Shown here: piece by piece, positions 10,401 through 19,545 of the stretch | How the letters are laid out: every line of letters begins with the position of its first letter | Numbering within the stretch: position 1 is the first letter of the stretch | NCBI RefSeq assembly: GCF_014170305.1 | Contig: NZ_LZZT01000031.1 | Location: 1-64,000 of the forward strand | From: Achromobacter sp. UMC71 | GTDB lineage: Bacteria; Pseudomonadota; Gammaproteobacteria; Burkholderiales; Burkholderiaceae_B | Direction of reading: 5' to 3' | DNA length: 64,000 bases | Program-made: the position numbers and the translations under genes | Notes under the pieces: model-generated | Told to the model about the DNA's origin: nothing | Database searches by the model: none | What the model saw: the letters and a program-made list of their open reading frames with translations, nothing else

Positions 10401-13400
10401 CCGTGAAGTCGCGGCTGACGGAAACGCCGCCTTCGTACACCGAGCGCTCGGGCGCCAGTGTCTTGACCGCGTTGCCCAGCAGGTTGTAGACGGTATCTTC
10501 GCGCCGCAGGTTGCCCATGTTGGCCGCCTGCTGGATCGAGCCGATCGCAGCGACGTTGACGTTGCCGCCGCCCGCGCCGCCGCTGGTCAGGTTGGCGGTA
10601 GCGTTGCCCTGCAGGTTGTACAGGGTAATCTGGTCCTTGCCATCCTTGCCGTTGCTGCGAACCACGTTGCCGGCGTTGTCGTATTGGTAGTATTCCTGGC
10701 GGCCGCCGTTGACGCCGCGGCGCACCATCTCGCCGAACGCGTTGTATTCCGTGACGGTATCGGACCAGCCGGCTTCCTGTTGCGACACGTCAAAAATGCC
10801 CGAGCCGTTGGCCTGGGCATTGCTGCCTTCCCACTTGCTGATCCAGTTGCCCGCGGCGTCCTGCTGCCAGATGCGGATGTAGCTCAGCTCGGCAATGCCG
10901 CCCTGACGGGCACGGTAGTCGTTCCAGCGGATGGACACGCCCGATGCCGCCGAGGCAGCACCGAAGTCGACCGTGCGGCTGGTGGCCACACTGGCCGACC
11001 CATAGGTGACGGTGGTGCCGCCGGTGGACACCCCGCCCTCGCCGCCTTCGCCGCCCCCGCCGCTTTCGGTAGGGGTAGTTTCGCTGTACAGCGTGCTCAC
11101 GGTGCTGTAGTACACCTGCACGCGCACCAGGCCGCCGCCGGCGTCAATCAACGATGACCAGTTCAGGTTGATCGCGCTGTCGCCGGTCACGACGTATTTC
11201 TCGCGCTGACGGAATTCCTTGGACGCCGACGAGAAGCTGGTCTGGATGCCGTTTTTCAGGACGGCGGTGGACGCCGGGTCGATGACCCGGGTCTGGTGGC
11301 CGAGCTTGTCGTATTCGTAGGCCTGGAACCACGTTTTGACGCTGCCGTCGTTGCCCGTCACCCCGCGCCACTGCTTGGCCATCAGGCCAGCGGCGTTGTA
11401 GGAATAGTTGGTACGCGCGCCATTGGCATCAATGGTCTGGATCTTGTTGCCGCGGCTGTCGTAGCCGACGTAGTTGTAGCGGTCCTGGCTGCTGGCGGCG
11501 CCAGCCGTGTAGCCGGATTCCAATACCGTGGATGCGCCATTGGCGTGCTGGATCGTCAGCACGGTGTTGCCCAGCGCGTCGCGATAGAAGGTGGTCAACG
11601 GCGCGTAGGTCTTGCCGGACGCATCGGTGCGCATCGGCTCCGCGGTGGCCGTGACGCGGCCCAGGGCATCGTAGTAGCTGTAGGTGCGGCCGCCATTGGG
11701 GTTGGCGACGTAGGTCTGGTTGCCCAGGGCGTCATAGCCGAAGGTAGTCTTCAGGTCGCCGCGCTGCACAGTGCCATTGGACTGGTTGCTGTATTCCACA
11801 TTGACGCGGGTTTCCGCGATCTTGCGGCCCAGCGCGTCAAAGGCGTAAGTGGTCAGGCGGTCGTTGGCATGGGTCACGGGCAGGCCGTAGCCCGTGGCGC
11901 TCCAGACATTGGTAGCGGTGGCGTATTCGCGCACCGACGTCTTGTTGCCCAGGCCGTCGTACGACATGGTGGTGACATAGCCCAGGGCATCGACGCGGGC
12001 CGTCATGTTGCCGACGCGGTCGTAGTACTGGGTGGTGGTGGCCCACACCTGGGACACCGGGTTGACCAGCTCGCGCACCGCCGCCACCTGGCCAAAGGCG
12101 TCGTATTCCGTGCGGGTGAGCTTGTTGCTGGTGAAGTACTGCGCGCCTGCCGCGGCCGACGAATCGTAGGCGTAGATCTGCGACTGGCTGGTCTCGACCG
12201 CGCGGCCCAGACGGTCGAACTGCGTCACCACGCCGCGGTCGCCACTGTGGTCGATGCCGGCGGCGTTGACGGCGGCGGACACGGCTTCGGCAGTGAGGCC
12301 GGCATAACCGTGGCTGGTCAGCGTCGTCTTGGTGGCGTAACGCAGGCGCAGGGTCACGTCGCCCTGGGCGTTGCGTTCGTACTCGGTCACAAAGCCTTCG
12401 GCGTCGACTTCATACTTCAGGGCGCCGGTCTTGTCGTAGACCTTGTAGCTGATGGCCCCGGCCACGTCGCGGCCGGCCACGGCGTTGCCGAAGGCGTCGT
12501 AAAGCACGTCCGACGTCAGCGAGATCGGTGCGCCTTCCTTGCGCGCGGCCACGCCTGAGGCGCCGTTCGTCAAGAGGTTGTCGGCTGCCGCGTCATAGAC
12601 ATTGACAGGCGCGAAGATCGTCCGGATCTGCCGGCCGGCGGCGTCGTAGACGTAGCGGGTAGTCTTGGCTTGGGGCTGGCCATCGGCCTCGGTCCGCGAC
12701 ACCAGATTGCCCAGGCCGTCATAGACGTTGCGCGTCACCATGGAAATCGACTTGGTGGCCCCCACCACCAGGTCGCCGCCGCCAGACCAACTGGTATCCA
12801 CCACGCTGGTCTGCGGCGTGCGCTCGACCAGCAGGCGGCCGGCGGCATCGTACTCGTAGGTCCACTCATTGCCGGCCTTGTTGACGAAGCGTACCTTGTT
12901 GCCCACCCCGTCGTAGCCATAGGATTCGGATTTGCCCAGCGAATCCGTTGACCCCAGCAGGCGCCCGGCTGCGTCGAAGACGAAGGTATCCACCCGGTCG
13001 CGCGCGTTATCCGCGCTGAGCACGGCGGCCACGTCCGAGGCGGACGGCGTGCTGCCCAGCAGCACGCCATTGGCATAGCGCCGGCTGCTGGTGACATTGC
13101 CCCGAGTGTCGTAGGTCAATTGCGTCACAAAGCCGGCCGCATCGATCTTGTAGACCGGCAGGCCATTGGCTCCGTATACGCTGCGGGTGCTGCGGCCCTG
13201 GCTGTCGGCGGCCGGCAGGCGCGCGCTCAGCGCGGCCAGCGTCAGGCTGGCCGGCGCCACGCCCGCCAGATCGGCGCCGGTCAACGGCGTGGAATAGCGG
13301 TAGGACTCCAGCAGGTTGCCCGCGGCGTCATAGGTATTGCGCTGGACGCCCCTTTCGGCATCGATGACCAGCACGGCGCGGCCAGCGGCATCGAACGCGG

Positions 13401-16400
13401 TGGTGGTGGCGCGGTCCAGCGCGCCGGGCTGCAATGACGCCAGAATGGCCTCACCGGTGCGTGGCACACCGGCGCCCAGGCGGACGGCATAGCTGATGAC
13501 CTGAATCGCGTTGCCCTGGGCGTCGAGCACCCTGCGCGTGACCGCGCCGGTGGGGTCGACGCTGGCAATCTGGCGGCCCATGCCGTCATAGACCCAGTCG
13601 CTGGCGCGGTCCTTCATGCTGCCCTGCACACTGCGCGGATCGCCACCTGCCGCCACCGGGGTCGCGTACTGAATCTGGCGCACCCGGTTGCCGGCGGCGT
13701 CGTAGATGTTTTCCGTGACGGCGCCCAGGCCGTCCATCACATGCGTCAGGCGGCCAATCCCGTCGTAGGCATTGACCGTAAGCAAGTCACGCGCGGCATC
13801 CGCCGCCGTGGCCAGGGCGGCCTCGATGGCAGCCGATGTCAGGGCGACGTTGGCGGGTACCCGCGTCGCGTAGGCGATGCGTTCGATGACATTGCCATTG
13901 GCATCGTAGCGCTGGCGCACCGCGGCACCAGTGCCATCCACCTGCAGCACGGCGCGGCCCAGCGCGTCGTACACGGTGCGCTGGCGCTGGTCGTAGGCCA
14001 TGTCCACGGCCGGGGCCGCGGGCATGGCCGCGGTCCCCATGCTGGCGGCGGGCAGCCGGTTGGCATAGGCCGTGCGTTCCGCCAGGTTGCCGCTGGCGTC
14101 GTAGCGGTAACTCACCACCGCGCCCACTGCAGACACCGTCATCGCCAGGCGGGCATCCGCGCCGTAATAGCGGTATTCGGCCTGATCGCCGGCTTGCGGC
14201 TTGAGCAGCGCGCGGACCTGGGCGTCGGACGCCTGCTGACCCAGGTCCTGCATGACGATCGGGGTGGCATAGCCCAGTGTGGCCACCACGCGGCCCGCGG
14301 CGTCGTAACGGCTTTCGACCACGGCGCCCGCCGGGTCGATCTGGAATACGGTGCGGCCAGCGGCGTCCAACACATAGCGGGTGGTGTTGCCATTGGCATC
14401 CACCGACGCCACCAGGCGATTGGCAGTGTCGTAGATTCGCGACACGGTGATGTCACCAGCCGCGGCCGGCACGGAAGCGGGGTCACTGCCCGGTGCCAGA
14501 CGCGTGGCGAAGACGGTCTTGCGCAGCAGGTTGCCCGAGGCGTCGTAGACGTTGTGCGTCACGGTGCCCAGGCCGTTCATCGAGTAGGTCAGGCGGCCGA
14601 CGCTGTCGTACACGTTGACGGCGCGTTGGTCGCTCGCGGTGTCGGCCACGGCCGCCAACGCGGTGTTGATGGCAGACTCGGTCATTGCCGTGTCCACGGG
14701 AATGCGCCCGGCATAGGCCACGCGTTCCACCACGTTGCCATTGGCGTCGTAACGCTGGCGCACCACGCCGCCCAGGCCGTCGATCTGGAATACGGCGCGA
14801 TTCAGTGCATCGTAGACCGTGCGCTGGCGCTGATCGTAGGTCGGACTGGCCGTCGGCGCCGCGGGCATCTCGGCCGCGCCGATGCCCGCCGTTGACAGCC
14901 GGCTGGCGTAGGCGGTGCGCTCGACCAGGTTACCGTTGCCGTCGTAACGCATGGCCACCACGTTGCCGGTGCCGCTGACGGTCATCGCCAAGCGGCCGGC
15001 GCTGTCGTAGTAGCGGTACTCGGCGATGTCGGCGGGGTTAGGCTTGAGCAGGCCGCGCAGTTCAAAGGCGCTGAACCAGCCCGTGGGCTTTTTGTCCACC
15101 GGCGTCGCGTAGGCGATGGTGCCAACGACCTGGTTGGCGGCGTCATAGCGGGTTTCCAGCACATAGCCGGCCGGATCGACCTGAAACACCACGCGCCCAC
15201 GGTCGTCGCGCACGTATTGCGTCTTGGCGCCGCCTGGATCCACTTTGGTGGTCAGGTTGTCGCTCATGTCGTACGTATAGACCGTCTTGAGCGCCAAGCC
15301 GGATGGGTCCACTGTCTCGCTGTCGCGGCGACCGAGCTTGTCATACGTATAGACGGTGACAATGCCATTGGGCGCCGTGACCGTCAGTTGCTGACCCGCC
15401 TCGTTGTAGGTATAGCGCGTGACCAGTTTCAGGCCACTCGCGTCCACCGTGGAAGACAGGACACGACCCGCCTTGTCGAACGTCACAACCGTCTGATTGC
15501 CGCCCGGCTCCGTGATCTGGTATTGGCGACCAAAGGCATCGTAACGATATTGCGTCTGCAGATTCAGCCCGGCCGGGTCGACCGTGCGGCTCAGGCGCTG
15601 CCCGACGGCGTCATAGGCATAGACGGTCTTGACGCCGCGGCCATCGACCGTTTCGATCAAGCGATTGAGGCTATCGTAGCCCTGGGTGATGATGGTGCCA
15701 CCCTGTTCGCTGCGCACCAGGCTGCCATCCGTGTTGTAAGTATGCTTGGTAACGTTGCCGTTACCGTCGCGAACCTCTACCGTCTGGCCAAAGGCATTAT
15801 GAACAGTCGTGACCGACACGCCATCGGGCGTGGTCACCGTGACGCTGCGGTTCTGCGCGTCATAGGCATAGCTGGTCCGACGGCCCAGTTCGTCGATACG
15901 CCACAGCACATTGCCGAATGCATCGTAGGCGGTGGCCTTACGGCCGACAGTGTCGTAGGTCAGCACCTCGCGGCCGAGCTTGTCGTACTGATAGTTGACG
16001 GACACGCCATTGCCGTCGCGCGTCGTCGTGACCCGACCAAACGCGTCGTACTCCCGGAACGTCTTGCGACCGTACTGCAGATCGTCGATCGTCTGTGTCA
16101 ACCGACCCATCCGGTCGTACACCCTTTTGTCGGTACGGCTGATCGCTCCGGCGATCTTGGTCAGGCGCATGACCTCGTTGCCGAACGCGTCGTAGCTGCG
16201 CTCGATCACCCCTCCCGCACCGTCCGTTTCCTTGGCCACACGGCCGTCCGCCGTGTAGGTGTAGGTCGCGCGGATATCCACGTCGGCATTGCTGGTAGCG
16301 GCAATGGCCAGGCGCAGCGCGTCGTTGACCAGTCCGCCATTCAAGCCTTGCAGGGCAATCGGTACGCCATAGCGGATGGTTTCGACCAACTGGCCGATGT

Positions 16401-19400
16401 TGTCGTAGACCCGTTCCTGCACATAGCCCAGTGCATTGATCGTGTGCGTAACCCGGCCGCTGGCGTCGAAGTAATACAGCGTGCGCTGGCCCGCGCCATC
16501 CATCATGGACGTGCGGCGGCCCACGGCGTCATAGGTGTAGGTGGTGCCGTAGGTCTTCCAGATGGCGTCGATCTCGGCCTGGGTCTGGTTGCCATTGAGC
16601 TTGGCCGCGCCTTCGCCGGACAACTCGCCGATCAGGCGCCCTTGCACGTCGTAACGCGACAGCACACTGCGCGATGTGGACGTGCCAGCCGCCTTTACCG
16701 TGGACGTCAGGCGGCCCATCTCGTCATAGACATACAGGGTCAGCGTGCCTTCGGCATTACGCTCGGACGAGACCTTGTCCAGCCGGGTGTACGAGTAGGT
16801 CCAGACCTGGTCCTGCGGCGTGGAAGCCGGCCGCAGCTTGGCCAGGTCCGGCGTGAAATTCAACGTATTGCGGCTGGCGCTGTTAGCCCCGGTCAGCGAC
16901 GTGGCGTAGCGGATCTTGGTGGTGAGGTTGCCGCTGGCGTCGTAGACCAGCTCGGTCAGGTAGCCTTCTGCGTCGATGGTGCCAACCAGGCGGCCGAGAT
17001 TGTTGTAGATCTTGTAGTCGAAGATGTCGTTGGGAGACGAAGCGGGCTTGACGCTTTCGAACTGTGCGTTGGTGCCAGATCTCGATGACTTGGTCGCATA
17101 CGAGATTCTTTGCACTTCCCGGCCCGCAGCATCATAGATATATTCAATGACGCCACCCTCGCCATCCATCACGCCCCGCAGCGTGCTGTCCGCGTTGTAG
17201 TAACGCATAAGGTGGACATCACCCGAATCGACGGACACCACAGCGTGCTCTGGCCGGCTGGGTTGGGCCACCTTCCACGTGGTCATGCGCTGGGCGTACT
17301 TGATCTCCTCGGTCATCCGACCCAGGCCGTCGTAGACGTACTCAGTGATGGCGTTGGTCTCGTCAATCGTCTTGGCCAAACGCCCCGACGTATCGTAGAG
17401 ATTCCACTTTGTGGCAAAACCACCGGTATTAGGGGGGATGTTGTCGATGGAGGGGTTGAGCGCGTTGCCCTGCGCGTCCACCAGCAACGCCATATTCACC
17501 TTGCCAAAATACCGTGTAGTTCGCCAAAGCTTGCCAGCGTCGTTGTAGATGTATTGGATCAATGCGCCACTGGCATCGACCTCGCCAGCCTTGCGACCCG
17601 CGGCATCATAGATGTTGAACTGCCGTCCGCCAGACGGATCCGTCGTCATGATCAGTCGGTCATTGGCATCGTACGCGTATCGCGTCTCGCCCAGGTTCGC
17701 GCCAGCCTGGTCTCGATTCATCCGACTGACCAGTCGACCTGCCTTGTCGTAGGTCGAGACGATGCTCAGGCCATTCGCCTGTTTCACGACAACTTGACCG
17801 CCGGCATCGTCGTATTGCGTCAAGGTCAGGTTGCCCTGGGCGTCCTGCACCGAAATCTGACGGCCCAGGCCATCATAGACATAACTCGTCGCGCCATTGG
17901 TCGGCGAGATCGATGTCAGGAGACGACCAGCTTGGTCGTACACATAACGGGTGAGAACCTGATCGCCGTCCAGAATGCCGTCGCCGGTGCTCGACACGCG
18001 CTGATAGGCGATCGTTTGCTGCAGCAACCCGCGATAATCATAGACCGAGTCGACTCGCGAGACGCGGCTGAAATTGACCGTGGCCGCCCAGCTCTCCATC
18101 TGCGCCAACGTAGCGGATTCGTTGACATACAACGTACGGATGGGGAAAACGTCGCCGGCATAGGTCAGCGTCGACACACGCTCACCGTATGCGTTGTAGC
18201 GGTATTCCGTGACGTTGCCCACCGGATTGATATGGAAGCGCAGCCGTCCCGCGGCATCGTAGACATAACGCGTGGTCAGTTCGCCGCGTGCCGCACCTCC
18301 CGTTGGTGTCATCGGAACGACATACGAGATTTCGGTCAGCACCCGGTTCCCACTGTCGTAGGTTCGGGTAATGACGTTCTTTCCCGAATCCGACCAGGAC
18401 AACTGGTTACCCCGGGCGTCGTACGTCATGCTGACAGAATAGCCACCCGTCTGATCGATACGCGTGACGTTGCCCTTGCCATCCATCGTGAACGTCGTAA
18501 CCTGGCTGACGCCGTTCACCGGCGGCGTGGTCACGGTACGCAGTTCACCAGTCCAGTAATTGTGCTGGAAGAGCGTGGCCTCGCCTTTGGGATTGACAAC
18601 CGTCGTCAGTCCGTAGCTGTATGTGTAGCGGGTGACCTGTCCCAACGCATCGGTGACGCTGGCGACCCTGAAATCCGCACCATCCTGCACGTAGGTGAAC
18701 GACAACTGCGTGCCATCCGTCTGCGATACCGAGGCAAGCCGATCGCTATCGCCATCGTAGGTGTAGAACGTCTGGAAGACCTTGCCATCGGCGATTGAGC
18801 CGTCTTCCGGAGTCAGGTCGATGGATACGGCGGACAGACGCCCCAGTCCGTCGTAGCCGTAGCGGACCCGGGTCTGCATTACCTGCACGCCATTCTCGAC
18901 GGTGACGGTGCGTATCTGGGTCAGATTCTGGCCGACGTAGTCGTAATAGGTGACACCCCCACTGGCATCGGTAACACTGCTGAGCTTGCCGTTCGGACCA
19001 TAGGCATAGGTGCGCGTATTCCCGCTGGCATCCGTCGAACTCAATAACCGGCCGGCACCACTACCCTCGTAGCGTTCGATCAGTCCGGTTGCGCCATCCT
19101 GCCAGACGAACTGCCCTTTGACCGAGTCGTATGTGATCCTGTCATAGGCTCCCGCGCCGCCGGACGAAACGTAGGTTGCCGCCATGGACGAGTCCGTCAG
19201 GAACGATTGCTCGGATCCATCGTCGTCGACTCGGGTCATCGAGCTCATCGAGTTGAACAACTGCCCATTCAGCCGTACCTTTTTCAAGGCCGCGCCAATC
19301 GACCAAGCGTCGGTATGTCCAAGCTTTCCCTGGCTGTTATAGGTGCGCACCGAGCCGAACAACGAGCCATGCCCCGATAACTGGTCGTCGGGCGTCCGGA

Positions 19401-19545
19401 ACACCAGATTCCCGGACCATGCATTGACGTAGACCTGGTCGTTGCTGCGGCCAAGATTGGCATTGCCAAATACACCTTGGTCTCCCAGCTTGGCAAGAGA
19501 ACTTAGGTTAATTCCCAGGCTGTTCCCGCTTACGATTGCGACCAT
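4465..19545 (-). CDS. Giant RHS/YD-repeat polymorphic toxin (5026 residues)
   Basis: An unbroken 15-kb gene. The N-terminus (MVAIVSGNSLG...) has no evident signal peptide. YD repeats of the YDAxGR/YDxxGN type fill about residues 160-2800. A region of about residues 2830-3540 has Gly/Glu linkers (GGEGGEGG) and beta-sandwich-like segments; YD repeats then resume to about 4200. A LysM domain (about 4255-4302) is followed by a Gly-rich linker, a hydrophobic stretch (about 4342-4402), VDAFGNALGNSV at about 4550, and a unique tip. The tip carries HNHPSGGPLGYDD near 4915, resembling a JAB/MPN-type site although the usual serine is replaced. I do not see the canonical DPxG end of RHS cores. RHS shells encapsulate a released C-terminal toxin used against competitors. 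No EagR, VgrG or transporter partner is in the window, so the export route is unknown. Confidence 0.85.
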   Translation of the reverse strand: MVAIVSGNSLGINLSSLAKLGDQGVFGNANLGRSNDQVYVNAWSGNLVFRTPDDQLSGHGSLFGSVRTYNSQGKLGHTDAWSIGAALKKVRLNGQLFNSMSSMTRVDDDGSEQSFLTDSSMAATYVSSGGAGAYDRITYDSVKGQFVWQDGATGLIERYEGSGAGRLLSSTDASGNTRTYAYGPNGKLSSVTDASGGVTYYDYVGQNLTQIRTVTVENGVQVMQTRVRYGYDGLGRLSAVSIDLTPEDGSIADGKVFQTFYTYDGDSDRLASVSQTDGTQLSFTYVQDGADFRVASVTDALGQVTRYTYSYGLTTVVNPKGEATLFQHNYWTGELRTVTTPPVNGVSQVTTFTMDGKGNVTRIDQTGGYSVSMTYDARGNQLSWSDSGKNVITRTYDSGNRVLTEISYVVPMTPTGGAARGELTTRYVYDAAGRLRFHINPVGNVTEYRYNAYGERVSTLTYAGDVFPIRTLYVNESATLAQMESWAATVNFSRVSRVDSVYDYRGLLQQTIAYQRVSSTGDGILDGDQVLTRYVYDQAGRLLTSISPTNGATSYVYDGLGRQISVQDAQGNLTLTQYDDAGGQVVVKQANGLSIVSTYDKAGRLVSRMNRDQAGANLGETRYAYDANDRLIMTTDPSGGRQFNIYDAAGRKAGEVDASGALIQYIYNDAGKLWRTTRYFGKVNMALLVDAQGNALNPSIDNIPPNTGGFATKWNLYDTSGRLAKTIDETNAITEYVYDGLGRMTEEIKYAQRMTTWKVAQPSRPEHAVVSVDSGDVHLMRYYNADSTLRGVMDGEGGVIEYIYDAAGREVQRISYATKSSRSGTNAQFESVKPASSPNDIFDYKIYNNLGRLVGTIDAEGYLTELVYDASGNLTTKIRYATSLTGANSASRNTLNFTPDLAKLRPASTPQDQVWTYSYTRLDKVSSERNAEGTLTLYVYDEMGRLTSTVKAAGTSTSRSVLSRYDVQGRLIGELSGEGAAKLNGNQTQAEIDAIWKTYGTTYTYDAVGRRTSMMDGAGQRTLYYFDASGRVTHTINALGYVQERVYDNIGQLVETIRYGVPIALQGLNGGLVNDALRLAIAATSNADVDIRATYTYTADGRVAKETDGAGGVIERSYDAFGNEVMRLTKIAGAISRTDKRVYDRMGRLTQTIDDLQYGRKTFREYDAFGRVTTTRDGNGVSVNYQYDKLGREVLTYDTVGRKATAYDAFGNVLWRIDELGRRTSYAYDAQNRSVTVTTPDGVSVTTVHNAFGQTVEVRDGNGNVTKHTYNTDGSLVRSEQGGTIITQGYDSLNRLIETVDGRGVKTVYAYDAVGQRLSRTVDPAGLNLQTQYRYDAFGRQYQITEPGGNQTVVTFDKAGRVLSSTVDASGLKLVTRYTYNEAGQQLTVTAPNGIVTVYTYDKLGRRDSETVDPSGLALKTVYTYDMSDNLTTKVDPGGAKTQYVRDDRGRVVFQVDPAGYVLETRYDAANQVVGTIAYATPVDKKPTGWFSAFELRGLLKPNPADIAEYRYYDSAGRLAMTVSGTGNVVAMRYDGNGNLVERTAYASRLSTAGIGAAEMPAAPTASPTYDQRQRTVYDALNRAVFQIDGLGGVVRQRYDANGNVVERVAYAGRIPVDTAMTESAINTALAAVADTASDQRAVNVYDSVGRLTYSMNGLGTVTHNVYDASGNLLRKTVFATRLAPGSDPASVPAAAGDITVSRIYDTANRLVASVDANGNTTRYVLDAAGRTVFQIDPAGAVVESRYDAAGRVVATLGYATPIVMQDLGQQASDAQVRALLKPQAGDQAEYRYYGADARLAMTVSAVGAVVSYRYDASGNLAERTAYANRLPAASMGTAAMPAAPAVDMAYDQRQRTVYDALGRAVLQVDGTGAAVRQRYDANGNVIERIAYATRVPANVALTSAAIEAALATAADAARDLLTVNAYDGIGRLTHVMDGLGAVTENIYDAAGNRVRQIQYATPVAAGGDPRSVQGSMKDRASDWVYDGMGRQIASVDPTGAVTRRVLDAQGNAIQVISYAVRLGAGVPRTGEAILASLQPGALDRATTTAFDAAGRAVLVIDAERGVQRNTYDAAGNLLESYRYSTPLTGADLAGVAPASLTLAALSARLPAADSQGRSTRSVYGANGLPVYKIDAAGFVTQLTYDTRGNVTSSRRYANGVLLGSTPSASDVAAVLSADNARDRVDTFVFDAAGRLLGSTDSLGKSESYGYDGVGNKVRFVNKAGNEWTYEYDAAGRLLVERTPQTSVVDTSWSGGGDLVVGATKSISMVTRNVYDGLGNLVSRTEADGQPQAKTTRYVYDAAGRQIRTIFAPVNVYDAAADNLLTNGASGVAARKEGAPISLTSDVLYDAFGNAVAGRDVAGAISYKVYDKTGALKYEVDAEGFVTEYERNAQGDVTLRLRYATKTTLTSHGYAGLTAEAVSAAVNAAGIDHSGDRGVVTQFDRLGRAVETSQSQIYAYDSSAAAGAQYFTSNKLTRTEYDAFGQVAAVRELVNPVSQVWATTTQYYDRVGNMTARVDALGYVTTMSYDGLGNKTSVREYATATNVWSATGYGLPVTHANDRLTTYAFDALGRKIAETRVNVEYSNQSNGTVQRGDLKTTFGYDALGNQTYVANPNGGRTYSYYDALGRVTATAEPMRTDASGKTYAPLTTFYRDALGNTVLTIQHANGASTVLESGYTAGAASSQDRYNYVGYDSRGNKIQTIDANGARTNYSYNAAGLMAKQWRGVTGNDGSVKTWFQAYEYDKLGHQTRVIDPASTAVLKNGIQTSFSSASKEFRQREKYVVTGDSAINLNWSSLIDAGGGLVRVQVYYSTVSTLYSETTPTESGGGGEGGEGGVSTGGTTVTYGSASVATSRTVDFGAASAASGVSIRWNDYRARQGGIAELSYIRIWQQDAAGNWISKWEGSNAQANGSGIFDVSQQEAGWSDTVTEYNAFGEMVRRGVNGGRQEYYQYDNAGNVVRSNGKDGKDQITLYNLQGNATANLTSGGAGGGNVNVAAIGSIQQAANMGNLRREDTVYNLLGNAVKTLAPERSVYEGGVSVSRDFTGAAITSSATLYYIPKPETGGGSEIGEGGNEGGNGPVDPGTPAWRGTNSVQLSWTSLANLGDGDVRVVMTYQSAGGTRRSITQSFAAASATSGVLMSWDGTASNTTDGGVSRVVAMVVYKKDTNGTWQAVINQQGTFGNTGNFIDIAAPVDPGLKVRLEIRVPNGGWSEVGLVNYGNSLRYDAEGLAVGNYEYRVSQIGRDGVVKVTGNGTLSLTAPSLASIGSAMGFGAVGNDVFSWPSFGAGVDAQFRYRVPGGGWVQLPVSARASGHDGVDWVNMGAGRFEYELLLIDRSSGAAYAHATGFIDKSAAVPDRWVPQVGYPPITQALTLDSSNTGISWTTIGDWRELEGTATLKYRIQGSNGGWSSVVMNKVPSTVPFAPVGTGGGVSEGGEGGENGTGFMTYWVKLGTLPAGTYEFDLVYTRPGSGEPYKHRIGVIAQGATTPGYYYTRYYNVTVPYQVWVPPVPGTGEGGEGGESGGTPGYWKTEYRTETRSEQVWVAAVTPRPGMSQTTATYVPGYTVPGRPPAYSLSSTTASNPNPISTTVSGYLGVAASWTPVGANGGVQSSRPTVERTYDRWGNVATVTDPRSPYWITRYTYNANNQITSEVRPSADGVAGAGPATTLYYDALGNNVATRDGNGNVNGIQYDAGGNRIAELHADGGVYRYGYNAFGEKTTWVDALGNTTSYTYDKLSRLVLTSNAAVTSYVMSNGTTLAVTGTKTVTESVRYDELGNKLSSTNGAGDTVYFRYDLRGNVTGVRKPGMSTELRTAYDARGNKTFEADGNGNASTWAYDYFGRLVAHTDIGGAKYFYSYDNARQLLQQTNTRGQNLNYTYDATGQVTRIYDASLGKITDFSYDHAGNKVRERTSQGGVVYQSNIMAYDALGRLREVSDGYLRQSIDYDANGNRKRVQTQYTDASDTWRNRDYWYGYDAMNRQTTVEAVNANLEINAAQGHKLTYDANGNRLSDTYWDKVLYADGGTAAGFTTERYTYDAINRLTTLRRDGLLLDARYYDGADRVVLSGIDGSLGKAFFDRSGLAGEQRRNVYDGAGRLYSARVVKMTDAGLSGGYATTYSGYDQAGNVTQYSTAVYDGSPYTNTYTYTHERYEGYREKTLSGTSTALDPGQTTYQYDVNGNLIGVVDSKDSSKNQTLVNDANGKILQRVQNGQTIRSLVVNGELMGTTGPAAGADDFSPSFRPIDGGNPSASPGSYRIQAGDTLQSIAQQAYGDSRLWYLVAEANGLASDRDLRVGATVTIPNRVSGNHNDYKSFKPYDPGKLIGDTQPTMPVPQADSGGGGGGCGGIGKIFVAVVAVVATVFTAGALMPLAVGALGVVGGAMAATAIGGIVGSVVSQGVGMALGVQSKFNWGAVAMAGVAGAVSGGVTGFLNPSAISSAAGMGSAGSATTGAAVQSGYSTSAMVAAAGRAVVSSTITQGIAVATGLQSKFSWSGVALAGVGAGVGSAVGQTVFQDWEGMSGRVARGFAAGAAGGITTNVLSGGKANYLQVAVDAFGNALGNSVGDAAVRAWNDGPSSVGKVIGTTDGFTVAGTGKNWDSGYTGGEDFAADVRWRRELLGAGIATDGVGMISDGVATMDWNIIDPRGVLSSVQKGASLRYPRDTASSVRDQLDGSMRDLADPRFANVLREEYILTRDQAASVASVEQQYSKVRWGSEDYRRDLTAFSKALGALDDDIVRLHALTNIAQTSNPGYQIDGQVSIGRMPVLWARDLNLLGFPSKVWGGWSALLNQGAEAIGADGTKYFVNGNSHQYVREEEVALDIAAVGMTPTRSAGGSAVLRSGLVFGVKATERYGATLAAAERASLQHNPSNELVSVISRESGNLVIQQKLGETGGRLSDDVLQLLKGNTMTHNHPSGGPLGYDDLTTAIRFGAAEVRAVSPEMTHVADLSRLSLDARNNAGNVLSNIAKEHSDAFKIAHPDYKSYALDYRTSLSEKVLDSIFKQFSGKFPDQVRFFNVPTVKK
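13560..15220 (-). repeat. Tandem super-repeat inside the RHS gene
   Basis: Two consecutive blocks of about 840 bp (about 280 residues) encode the same order of motifs: FQ(V/I)DPAG, EYRYY, AERTAYA or VERTAYA, YDQRQRTVYDAL, VRQRYDANGNV, a helical linker, a VNVYD or VNAYD unit, and NVYDASGN or NIYDAAGN. A third, more diverged copy follows to the left. This indicates growth of the shell by duplication of a multi-repeat unit. Confidence 0.6.

Noticed and set aside
9106-11157. 683-codon plus-strand frame
   Set aside because: Also the complement of the RHS gene, with biased composition and no recognisable domain.
4465-19545. tRNA, rRNA or riboswitch in the window
   Set aside because: I looked for tRNA-like ends, rRNA motifs and methionine-type riboswitch folds ahead of the met genes and saw none that I could support.
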